From: Andalucia godoyi
Taxonomy: Eukaryota; Discoba; Jakobea; Jakobida; Andaluciidae
Assembly: GCA_009859145.1 (NCBI GenBank)
Contig: VRVR01000038.1
Coordinates: 124,001-188,000, forward strand
Length of the DNA stretch: 64,000 bases
Direction of reading: 5' to 3'
In this document: one piece after another, positions 1 to 7,765 of the stretch
How positions within the stretch are numbered: position 1 is the first letter of the stretch
Layout: every line of letters begins with the position of its first letter
The notes under the pieces: model-generated
The model's input: only the letters and a program-made list of their open reading frames with translations
Told to the model about the DNA's origin: nothing
Databases searched by the model: none
Position numbers and translations under genes: made by a program

Positions 1-76
1 TCGTGTCCTCAGTTGCAGCGCGATTGATGCAACTGGAGATACGAGAGGAAGAGGCGGTAGGAAGACGGTGGGGCAT
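1..76 (-). CDS. 5' part of a Fanzor-like ORF (partial, runs off edge)
   Basis: From an ATG at 74-76 on the minus strand, 25 codons are open to the window edge, starting MPHRLPTASSSRISS. They are in the same frame as the N-terminal Fanzor motif of the 28-kb copy (there VRIKMHPSQEQRVTLRKWL, which resembles the first conserved block of TnpB/Fanzor proteins). The copy has a stop in that frame further upstream (around 205-215), so the 5' extension seen in the 28-kb copy is not open here and this ATG would be the usable start. Whether the nuclease is complete cannot be seen from this window. Confidence 0.4.
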   Translation of the reverse strand, partial: MPHRLPTASSSRISSCINRAATEDT

Positions 77-346
77 TGCGACTGCGCCTGCGCCTGGTGC
101 ATCGTAGCAGAAAACCAAGAGTTCTGCAAGAGACGGTCCCTGGGGCTTCTGCTTGGGGTTGGCTACCGTGAGTGCTGGAGATTGGAGATCATCGGGTCTT
201 GGAAGTTCGCCTCTTGGCAGTGCGCTGAACGAATGATAGATGGCTACGGATGTTGCCTTGAAGAGCGTCGAAAATGCGGAGCCTGTGTCACAGGTCGCGT
301 CTGTTTATGCATACTTCCGTATGCATGACAATGACGTGTCATTATT
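1..346 (-). mobile_element. Left-edge Fanzor-type element, truncated by window
   Basis: Read on the minus strand, this segment is about 85-90% alike by eye to the element at 27848-28430 (same strings around its serine/arginine-rich 5' coding part), and it continues past base 1. Its outer end carries two adjacent palindromes: AATGACGTGTCATT at 330-343 and GCATACTTCCGTATGC at 309-324. The matching element contains a TnpB/Fanzor N-terminal motif immediately beyond the point where this copy leaves the window, so this one may be a longer or complete element. Hairpins near the ends are known from IS200/IS605-group elements; their role here is inferred. Confidence 0.65.
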
Positions 347-430
347 CAGCTGTCGAATTGATGCGATAACCCTCCGCTATTTTGTTCTTGTTGTTTTTTC
401 TCTTTTTTTGTTTATTTAATTTTAATCGCA

Positions 431-1542
431 CTACAAACCACGGTTCACAATCACACGCTCATTTTGGTTATGAACCTTCGAGGCAAAGTGGGGCTCCAGA
501 TTCTTGGTATCAATTTCCATGGTTTGCGGGAAAACCGCCAACGTTAAAGGAAGGAAGACAAACATGCCCAAGCCAACGAGCGATGCGTTCACGAGAACGT
601 TTCCAACTTTGGATTTGATACGATCTTGTAAACGGAATGCCATGTACGTCGCCGGAGGGAGAACCATTACAGGAAAGGCAGTCAAGACTCGAGTGATGGC
701 AGTCTGGATGATTGCCAACTTGCCGGCTTCCGGAGACTTTCCAAGGTACGTTCCCTTCTTGTCATAGATGCTCACTCCTTCAACAGTTTCATTGCGTCTC
801 ATCAAGTAGACGTTTGCAGCAGATGCAACAGCGACGGCAATGAAAGGAGAAAACTTGCGAAACTTCGAAGCAACCGGTACAGCTTTGTCCATTAGGAACG
901 ACGTTGCCATCGCGGCACCGGTTGCGCCTCCGTAGGCTTGCAGCAATTGCTGATTCGACAATTGCTGGAGCGTGACGTTTTAATTAAATTAAAAAACAGC
1001 GCGTGAGAAGAAGAAAATGAAAACAAACACGACAATCAATCAAGCGTCGAAAGGAAGCTGCAAAGAACATACATTGCTGGCATTTCGGTTTGCATAATTG
1101 ACGCACGTGTTGTAACTCTGGTTCACAAACTGAAAGAACAAATTCGCTGAAGTACAAACAATAGAGGATTGTAAATACACGTTTCTGTTGACGAGTAATC
1201 GCAAGTTGTGTGTCTGTTAACAAGAAACATACCGGACAGTGATTGAGCTGTCAACATCCCTGCAACAATAACAATGTTCATTGGGACAGCCGCAGACATT
1301 CGAAACGGAAGCGGAATCACATCCTTCGTGTCCGGATGGATCATCGAATCTCGCACCTTCATTGCATACTCGACTTCCTCGGGCGTGTAGTCTTTCGCAT
1401 TTTCCAGGACGTGCATGTAATGATTCAGATCCGCCTTTGTCACGAACAGCGTCCGCATGTCCGTGATCTCAAAACACTTCCGCACACGTGCGACATATCC
1501 CTGGAACCAGTTGGGACCGAAGAAACTCGTAAACGGCACCAT
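431..1542 (-). CDS. SFXN: Sideroflexin, mitochondrial inner-membrane carrier (3 exons)
   Basis: Sideroflexins are multi-pass mitochondrial inner-membrane proteins; animal SFXN1 imports serine for one-carbon metabolism. I read three exons: 1542-1233, 1146-1073 and 964-431, giving 305 aa, close to the family's about 320. Exon 1 carries the HPDT block (MIHPDTKDVIP) and the RMS motif. Exon 2 encodes the signature FVNQSYNTCVNYANRNAS. Exon 3 has the helical C-terminal half beginning QLSNQQLLQAYGGATGAA. Both introns start GTATGT on the minus strand and end in CAG, and the exon phases (1, then 0) fit exactly. The gene starts about 80 bp from one end of the 0.67-kb repeat (1623-2292), so its promoter probably lies in that repeat. 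The substrate in this organism is inferred only. Confidence 0.93.
965..1072 (-). other. Intron 2 of sideroflexin
   Basis: The donor GTATGTTCTTTG and acceptor CGCTCCAG enclose 108 nt. Splicing joins NRNASN to QLSNQQLLQAYGG in phase 0 and restores the family's conserved order. Confidence 0.85.
1147..1232 (-). other. Intron 1 of sideroflexin
   Basis: The donor is GTATGTTTCTTG at 1232 descending and the acceptor TACTTCAG ends at 1147. Removing 86 nt joins SLS to ANLFFQFVNQSYN in phase 1. A nearer CAG at 1130-1132 gives the wrong frame. Confidence 0.85.
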
Positions 1543-1622
1543 GTTGGGCTGCTTTAAAAACGGTGGTGGAACACGAAAACCAATCCGAAACCCGGAAAAG
1601 AAACTCCGTGAAAGTATGAAGC

Positions 1623-2292
1623 TGACGGTTGAAGGCTTTGTATATCAACGTTGAACATCAAACGAACAACATCATACTGGAAGCTTTCACACCAACTTAA
1701 CCCTATGGGGGGGGACGTGATTTCCTGACCGTAGTCAAAATCCAGAATTTCTCTCACTCACTATTTTTCTTTCTTTCCACCATTTTTCTGTTTGTTTCTT
1801 ATATTTATAATCGAACCCTCAAGCAGCACCTTTCATCAGAGACAAAGACAAAACACATCGCATGCCTCCAAAGAGGGGTCTTCCCAACAAACTCAGTCCG
1901 GCCATGCCCGAAGACACCGAGAACCACGAAACCCGTTGATTCCCCTCTCGTCGCAACTTGCTGAGCAGGCGGATGATCATCAGATCACGAAGAAGTGATC
2001 GATTGCGTTTGGAATGCGCTTTCAGGTCAGAGAACAAGAAGGAGCAAAGGCAAAAGCGTCGTCCGGCGCGGCGGCGTTCGCCGACTACATTCTGTTTCCT
2101 CCAACGTTTATTTTATGAATGTTGAATCGATTGGGGAATAGGTTTGGTTGCGATGATCCTTTGACTGCATGGAAGAGGTGGTGCTCGCCCCAAATAAAAT
2201 AGCCCAAAAACAAAAACAAAAAACAAAAAACGCGAGGCTTGGATCTGTCTTTGGTGACCGCTAAGCCGATGATCAGTAGTGATTCATGTTTT
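1623..2292 (+). repeat. Promoter-associated repeat, copy 1
   Basis: This 670-bp segment matches 13545-14215 in inverted orientation almost base for base (I noticed one substitution, in CACCTTTCATCAGAGAC versus CACCTTTCACCAGAGAC). A shorter third copy is at 50224-50489. The end at 1623 faces the start of sideroflexin (ATG at 1542). No convincing protein is encoded in it: the open frames are short and in copy 3 the middle is missing. It contains a TATAAATA box on the minus strand (1802-1809) and a GTGAGT donor-like string just downstream of the box. It could be a mobile element remnant or a gene-converted promoter. Confidence 0.85.
1802..1809 (-). promoter_or_regulatory. TATA-like box in repeat copy 1
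   Basis: TATAAATA on the minus strand lies about 260 bp upstream of the sideroflexin ATG. The same box is at the same distance from the next gene in copy 2, and it is kept in copy 3. Promoter function is inferred. Confidence 0.4.
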
Positions 2293-2965
2293 GGTGATCG
2301 GCTTGGTGAGCTGGAACTCGAGAGTCCTTGGGCCTTTGGGAGCTGGAGTTGCTGTAGTTTCCTGTTAGTCTTTCTTTTCATTTTTCGTTATTTAATTATT
2401 ATTTTTCCTCCGTTTTTTTTCCCCTTTAAAATTTTGTTGCTTGCTGCCTCTGTTCTTGTTTTTCGTGGCCTGATAGCACAGGTGGTGAAAGCAGCCATTC
2501 GACAGCAGCAGCGCCGTCCCGGTGTGCATAATACCATTATGAATTGGGTTGACGTGACGCAGCGCACTTCTGTTGAATCCACTGTCTTTTGTGCGTGTTC
2601 GAGAATCGCCTGTCTTTAAGAACTCTTTCTTGCAGAATGCATTCAACATTTTCAGATGGACGCACTGTACCGAGCTCTTCAGCGTTTGCCGTGGCGTTGC
2701 ACGCTTTTGCTGAGGCACACAGGAACGACTGTCCACACCAGGTACAGACCAAATACTGCGGTCAGCGGTACCATCATAGCCAAGTGCAGTGGCAGGCAGT
2801 ACTCAACTGTGGCGACGCGTCCCCCCGCTGTCTTTGTGATCGGCGAGATGGGAGATGCTGTGAAGATCAGGGAGTGACAAACCCCGACATTCAAAGCCAG
2901 CATGACAGTCTGCTAGTGCTGCTTGCGTAAAGAAGACTATGAATCCACCCGAAACAAGGTTTTAT
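2293..2965. other. Interval between repeat copy 1 and exosome gene
   Basis: After a T-rich stretch (about 2380-2440) the interval holds only the two overlapping small frames at 2656-2903. No RNA gene was recognised. Confidence 0.4.
2679..2903 (-). CDS. Possible small membrane protein (74 aa), unrecognised
   Basis: An ATG-initiated frame encodes 74 aa with one hydrophobic stretch (LHLAMMVPLTAVFGLYLVWT, about residues 38-57) and a basic tail ending KSVQRHGKR, as in small mitochondrial or ER membrane proteins. It lies 62 bp downstream of the exosome gene on the same strand. The opposite strand also has an ATG frame (2656-2877, 73 aa, Arg-rich N-terminus like a mitochondrial presequence). I cannot tell which, if either, is real. 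No family is recognised. Confidence 0.25.
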   Translation of the reverse strand: MLALNVGVCHSLIFTASPISPITKTAGGRVATVEYCLPLHLAMMVPLTAVFGLYLVWTVVPVCLSKSVQRHGKR

Positions 2966-3787
2966 TCATACAAGCATTGATCGGAATTTCAGCGATATTA
3001 CGTTTCTGAAAGCGTCGCGTAAGCTCGGAACTTTTTTCGATCCAACCTCAAGAATGGACGAGAGTTCTTTAGGGGTGTAACTACCAGCCACCCAGCTTGA
3101 TATCAGGGAGCTGCTCGCGACATTAAAAGCAGAAAAGACGTGCTCACTCTCGCTGCTGGTTTCCTCAGACAAAGTGGGATCCACTAACAATGCATCCGCC
3201 ACGCCAGATGTCGATCTGGAAAAGCAAATATCCAGACCGCATGCGACAAAGTGGCACGGCAATCCGGCGTCCAGAAGAGCAAGCATGACAGTGTTGAAGG
3301 CGCAACTCGTGACGGAGCCGTCAATGTGTACCAGATCAACACTGATGTCGATCCCCGAATGAGGAAATCGGGAAAGCATGATAATTGAACTGAAGGCACT
3401 TTGAAGAAGTCGACATAGCACTGGATTTTCAGGGACAACAGACACTTCTAAGGATGCCTTGTCTGGAAGATCTCTTCTTGATCGCACTTCAATGGGACCG
3501 ACGACGCACGCCAGAACGAGAGATCCCCCTAAGCGTAACAGGATGCATTCCCAAGCAAGCAATAAAACGAAACATAAATAAGACTCGTTGTTACGTCTAA
3601 AAACGAGAGAAGGAAAACGAGGGAAAGGAAAAAAGATGAAGAAAAATACAATAAACCCAAAACAAAACAAAACAAAACAATGCATACCCATTCTCAACGA
3701 GCATGAGCCGTTTGCTGAATGCACTTTGCTTAATTCAGCATGCAAATCTCTTATCTCGTAGGCTGATCTTCCGTCTTTTCTCATCAT
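2966..3787 (-). CDS. EXOSC5: RNA exosome core subunit RRP46/EXOSC5-like (2 exons)
   Basis: This is an RNase PH-fold subunit of the exosome ring, which processes and degrades RNA in nucleus and cytoplasm. Exons 3787-3688 and 3528-2966 give 220 aa, against 235 in human EXOSC5. The N-terminus MMRKDGRSAYEIRDL matches the family's RxDGR start. After splicing, SLRMGGSLVLACVVGPIEV restores the usual first strand pair. Further on come NPVLCRLLQSAF, a DVHIDG-like block and the ALLDAGLPCHF helix typical of RRP46. The upstream frame extension has no ATG, so I start at the first of two adjacent methionines. It is divergent from Raptor, with 327 bp between the two start codons. Subunits of this ring are mostly non-catalytic in eukaryotes. 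Confidence 0.85.
   Translation of the reverse strand: MMRKDGRSAYEIRDLHAELSKVHSANGSCSLRMGMHCFVLFCFGFIVFFFIFFPFPRFPSLVFRRNNESYLCFVLLLAWECILLRLGGSLVLACVVGPIEVRSRRDLPDKASLEVSVVPENPVLCRLLQSAFSSIIMLSRFPHSGIDISVDLVHIDGSVTSCAFNTVMLALLDAGLPCHFVACGLDICFSRSTSGVADALLVDPTLSEETSSESEHVFSAFNVASSSLISSWVAGSYTPKELSSILEVGSKKVPSLRDAFRNVISLKFRSMLV
3529..3687 (-). other. Intron of EXOSC5-like gene
   Basis: A 159-nt GTATGC...CTTAG intron with a run of TTTTG repeats has a length divisible by three and no stop, so the raw frame reads straight through it. Its hydrophobic Phe-rich translation is absent from the family, and splicing restores RMGGSLVLAC. Confidence 0.8.
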
Positions 3788-4114
3788 AATTGCAGGTGAC
3801 ACCGAGTTCCTGCGCCTCCCACGAAAAAGAAAAGACGTGCATAAGGCGTTTGCGGAAAGTCCGCGGAAAAAGCTCGCGAGGCGCAACGTCGATGGCGGTC
3901 GACTCGGCAATTCTCACTTTTTTTCTGACTGCAATGCCGAACTTCTGCCTCCTAAAGCAGAAGCCCAATAGATTTTTTTTGTCAATTCATGTTTTGAACT
4001 GGCTGCTTTGTCTTGTTTTGTTTTGTTTTGCTTTGTTTTTCTGTCTGTTTCTTTTCTGATTGTTTGTTTTGCTTGTTTTCTTGTGTCGTTTCGACGCTGC
4101 ACCTTGATGTTCGC

Positions 4115-7100
4115 ATGACGGATTCTATCGAGGAGATTCTACAGTCCCAGTCGAACCACGAATTCTTTCGAAATGCTTCGGCATCTCTCCCGTCGTTGGC
4201 TCCAAATCCGGTTCAATACAGTGTGCGTCAGTGGAGGCTGAAAGAAAAGCTGAAGACTTTGCAAGGCATTTTGGTGGTTTGCCTGAATATTGGAGTGGAT
4301 CCACCTGATGTCGTCAAAGTCCATCCTTGCGCAAAGCTTCAATGCTGGGTGGATCCGAGCACGGCAGCCAATGGACCAGCAAACAACGGCACCAAGGCTC
4401 TCGAGATCATCGGAAACAATCTCAAAGCACAGTACGAACGTTGGCAGCCCCGTGCACGTCATTCTCTTTGTTTGGACCCGACGATTGAAGACATTAAGAA
4501 AACAGTATTGAGTGTGCGAAAAAATTCGAAAGGGGATCGCATTTTGTTTCACTACAATGGCCACGGTGTTCCTCGTCCAACACAAAGTGGAGAACTTTGG
4601 TTTTTCAACAAAAACTTCACTCAGTACCTTCCTCTTTCTATTTGGGATGTGTTTACATGGATTGGTGAGCCGAATGTGTTTGTCTTCGACTGCAGTGCCG
4701 CAGCCAACATTGGAATCGCATTGGCCAACTTGCGAATGCAGAAAACGGTTCCGTTGAGAGACACACTTATTCTTGCTGCATGCGGGCCTGGGGAACTTTT
4801 GCCAATGAATCCACGTCTCCCGGCAGATATTTTCTCATCTTGTCTCACCACTCCCATCAAGGTTGCGCTCAAGCTGTACACGTATAACAACCATCTTTTG
4901 AAGAACATTGATGACGATATTCTGGACAAGATTCCAGGGAAAATCATCGATCGCAAGACGCCAATTGGTGAATTGAATTGGATATTTACAGCAATCACGG
5001 ACACAATTGCTTGGAATGTGTTGCCTAGGAAGATGTTTCAAAGATTGTTTCGGCAAGATCTTCTAGTTGCGTCGTTGTTTCGGAACTTCCTGTTTGCTGA
5101 TCGTGTAATGAGACAATTTTCCTGCACTCCAGTCTCATTTCCCCGGATGCCCCCCACTCACAATCATTCTTTGTGGCAGTCGTGGGATCTGGCGTTGGAT
5201 ATTTGCTTATCGCAAATGCCCTTGCTAAATCCGGCTGCGTACACTAATTCTTCTTTTTTTGCCGACCAACTTACTGCATTCGAAGTCTGGTTGGACAATG
5301 CTGAAAAAGGCTGCATGTTCCGAACGTCCGAAGCTCCTGCGCGAGAGTTCGAGCCAGAACAATTGCCCATTGTCTTGCAAGTTTTGCTGAGCCAGACTCA
5401 TCGTTTTAGAGCACTAAAATTGCTGGCGCGGTTTCTAGATTTAGGGCCATGGGCCGTCAATTTGTCTTTGGCGGTCGGAATATTTCCATATGTCCTGAAG
5501 CTTTTGCAAAGCCAAGCGGCAGAATTGCGCGGCGTTCTTGTTTCTATTTGGGCCAGAATTTTGGCGTTGGATGAAAGTTGCCAGGCTGATCTTACAAAAG
5601 ATGGTGGATGGAACTATTTCATCACCTGTTTGAGCGTCAAAACACTGTCTGCTGAACTTAAAGCGAAGGCATGCTTTGTTCTTTGTCGCCTGCTCTCAAA
5701 CCGAATGTCCAAGACGCTGTGTCTTTCATCGCAATTTGTGCCCTCGCTGATCGCCATTTTGTCGGACCCAGAAGCTGCGTCTTGTAACTTGCTGAAGAAG
5801 TGGGTTTGTCTCTGTATCGCCCGTTTTATTGACGATTTTGAAGAAGGACGCCACCACGCTTGGAGAGAATGCATCGACGACTGTTTGGTTTCATTGTTTC
5901 GCGACGACAATCCATCCGTTCGTGCGGCAGCTGTGTATTGCGCTGGAGTCCTTATTCGGGGCTCGACGTCTGCAGCTGGTAGCGATGACACAAACCGGCT
6001 TGGAGAATTGGAGGCGACTAACATCCGTCTTGGTTGGCTAATACTTCCCACTTTGGAGGACGGCTCTGCAATCGTCAGATTGGAAAGTGCTTGTGCTTGT
6101 GGCTATCTCACCGCTAATGCCGCAGATCATATTCGGTCCATTGTTGGACAGGCGGTGAAGGAGGACAAGAACCGGACAGGACATTTTATGCCGAAGTCCA
6201 CCAGTTCAAGAACTGTGGATGATGAAGGAAGCGAGACCAGCGCATCGTCAGTGTCAGAAGACTTTTACCGGTTGTTGTGGTTGAAGCTTCAATTTCTTTC
6301 CATTGACCCCGCTCCTTGGGTCTCCGAAACAGCTTCGAAGATTATACAATTTGTAGTGCGTGGACTCATTGCTCAACAGCAGCAAGAAATGGGTCGTCGT
6401 CCCATTGAAAACGCTGTTGCTCCCCATTTGTCTCCGTCTGTGGCTTCGTCCTATGCAACGTCGTCGCCGACGTCGACTCCAATGTCGAAAAAGAAAAAGG
6501 CTTCGTTCAGCATGTTGAGTCGGTCTTCTAAGGCAGAATTACCTGAAGAACCGATACCGGTTCTTGAAAATGAGCCAGAATTTCTTTCTTCTGCTTTGTC
6601 ACAGTCCGATCTTCCCTCGTCTAATTATTATGACCGTTCGATTGGTGACTTCGCTTGGAATAACCGATCACTGAACGATTTGAATGTACAGAACGTTGAC
6701 GGCTCTGCTCTGCATAAGGCAGCGATAACTCGAAAATTGAAATCTGCATTCGATTTGTCCCACACTGATTTTGTCGATGAAAAGAAGAAACTCGATGATC
6801 CTGTTGCAGTGTTGGATAACATGAGCGAATCCGTGACGTGCCTCCGATTTCATGCCTTTGATCCTGTTCTGGTGATGTCAGATGAGGGTCATAAAATATC
6901 TGTTTGGATGTGGGAGAAGGCGGCGAGGATTCGCACGTTCTCGAATGGCAATCTTGGGGCTTCAAGAATTACTGCTTTAGAATTCATTAACGAATCTCAA
7001 TATGGAGCCTCTGTCTTGGCTGCTGGCTCTGATGACGGGCATGTTCGTGTATGGAAGGGCGCAACCTCTGTCTCGGATTCTGTGGAATTGCTAGCAGGTT

Positions 7101-7765
7101 TTGCTGCAATTTCGGAAATGCCGTCAAAACCTCAAGGTCCAGGTTTGCTAATGACGTGGCAGCAGCAATTCGGCAGATTGACAGTGGGTGGACCGTTGCC
7201 TTTCCTTCGAATCTGGGATCTTGAACGGTTGAAGTGTTTAATGCAGTTGCAAACGGACAATTCTCTCGTTACTTGCATGAATGAGGATCAGGCACTCGGT
7301 AATACTTTGATTGCGGGCTGTGAAGACGGCTCCGTACGCGTCTTCGACACAAGACTCCCGTCAGATCGATCAAATGTTGCGATCTGGAAAGAACATGCTG
7401 GATCGGTGGTGAACGTTCACCGTCAAATGACGACTCCCTCCACGGTTATTTCGGCTTCTATTGCCGGAGACATTAAGTTCTGGGATTTACGAAGATCTGA
7501 AGCTGTTAGAACTGTCGAAGCGCACCGAACTGGTATGACCAGCTTTGCAGTCCACAACTACGCTCCTGTGATGGCTTCAGGCTCGAATAACTCTTTCATC
7601 AAAGTGTACGACATCTATGGTGGAGTGCTGAATATGATTTACTACCATGATGGTTTCCTGGACCAGTGGATGGGGCCTTTGTCTTGTTTGATGTTCCATC
7701 CAACCGAACTATTCCTTGCCGCCGCAGCTGTTGACTCGTCAGTGAGTATTTATGGAAGGAGATAA
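4115..7765 (+). CDS. RPTOR: Raptor, TORC1 scaffold subunit
   Basis: Raptor binds TOR kinase and recruits substrates in TORC1, the nutrient-responsive growth complex. The 1216-aa product (human about 1335) has the Raptor N-terminal caspase-like domain with the hallmark FHYNGHGVPRPTQSGELW at about residue 145 and FDCSAAANIG at about 190. HEAT/armadillo-like helices follow at roughly 330-760. A Ser-rich low-complexity linker comes next, then a C-terminal WD40 propeller from about residue 900 (blocks such as DEGHKISVWMWEKA, ISASIAGDIKFWDLRRS). The frame is open 34 codons further upstream, but that part is Phe/Cys-rich UTR-like sequence. I start at MTDSIEEILQ, where the family similarity begins. 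No introns were seen. Confidence 0.96.
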   Translation: MTDSIEEILQSQSNHEFFRNASASLPSLAPNPVQYSVRQWRLKEKLKTLQGILVVCLNIGVDPPDVVKVHPCAKLQCWVDPSTAANGPANNGTKALEIIGNNLKAQYERWQPRARHSLCLDPTIEDIKKTVLSVRKNSKGDRILFHYNGHGVPRPTQSGELWFFNKNFTQYLPLSIWDVFTWIGEPNVFVFDCSAAANIGIALANLRMQKTVPLRDTLILAACGPGELLPMNPRLPADIFSSCLTTPIKVALKLYTYNNHLLKNIDDDILDKIPGKIIDRKTPIGELNWIFTAITDTIAWNVLPRKMFQRLFRQDLLVASLFRNFLFADRVMRQFSCTPVSFPRMPPTHNHSLWQSWDLALDICLSQMPLLNPAAYTNSSFFADQLTAFEVWLDNAEKGCMFRTSEAPAREFEPEQLPIVLQVLLSQTHRFRALKLLARFLDLGPWAVNLSLAVGIFPYVLKLLQSQAAELRGVLVSIWARILALDESCQADLTKDGGWNYFITCLSVKTLSAELKAKACFVLCRLLSNRMSKTLCLSSQFVPSLIAILSDPEAASCNLLKKWVCLCIARFIDDFEEGRHHAWRECIDDCLVSLFRDDNPSVRAAAVYCAGVLIRGSTSAAGSDDTNRLGELEATNIRLGWLILPTLEDGSAIVRLESACACGYLTANAADHIRSIVGQAVKEDKNRTGHFMPKSTSSRTVDDEGSETSASSVSEDFYRLLWLKLQFLSIDPAPWVSETASKIIQFVVRGLIAQQQQEMGRRPIENAVAPHLSPSVASSYATSSPTSTPMSKKKKASFSMLSRSSKAELPEEPIPVLENEPEFLSSALSQSDLPSSNYYDRSIGDFAWNNRSLNDLNVQNVDGSALHKAAITRKLKSAFDLSHTDFVDEKKKLDDPVAVLDNMSESVTCLRFHAFDPVLVMSDEGHKISVWMWEKAARIRTFSNGNLGASRITALEFINESQYGASVLAAGSDDGHVRVWKGATSVSDSVELLAGFAAISEMPSKPQGPGLLMTWQQQFGRLTVGGPLPFLRIWDLERLKCLMQLQTDNSLVTCMNEDQALGNTLIAGCEDGSVRVFDTRLPSDRSNVAIWKEHAGSVVNVHRQMTTPSTVISASIAGDIKFWDLRRSEAVRTVEAHRTGMTSFAVHNYAPVMASGSNNSFIKVYDIYGGVLNMIYYHDGFLDQWMGPLSCLMFHPTELFLAAAAVDSSVSIYGRR

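Noticed and set aside
1554..1757. Conserved frame MREILDFDYGQE at all three repeat copies, as a regulatory uORF
   Set aside because: The first codon is GTG, not ATG, so translation is unlikely; conservation is explained by the repeat itself.
3788..3910. 41-residue N-terminal extension of the exosome subunit
   Set aside because: It begins with TTG and has no family similarity; MMRKDGRSAYE is the natural start.
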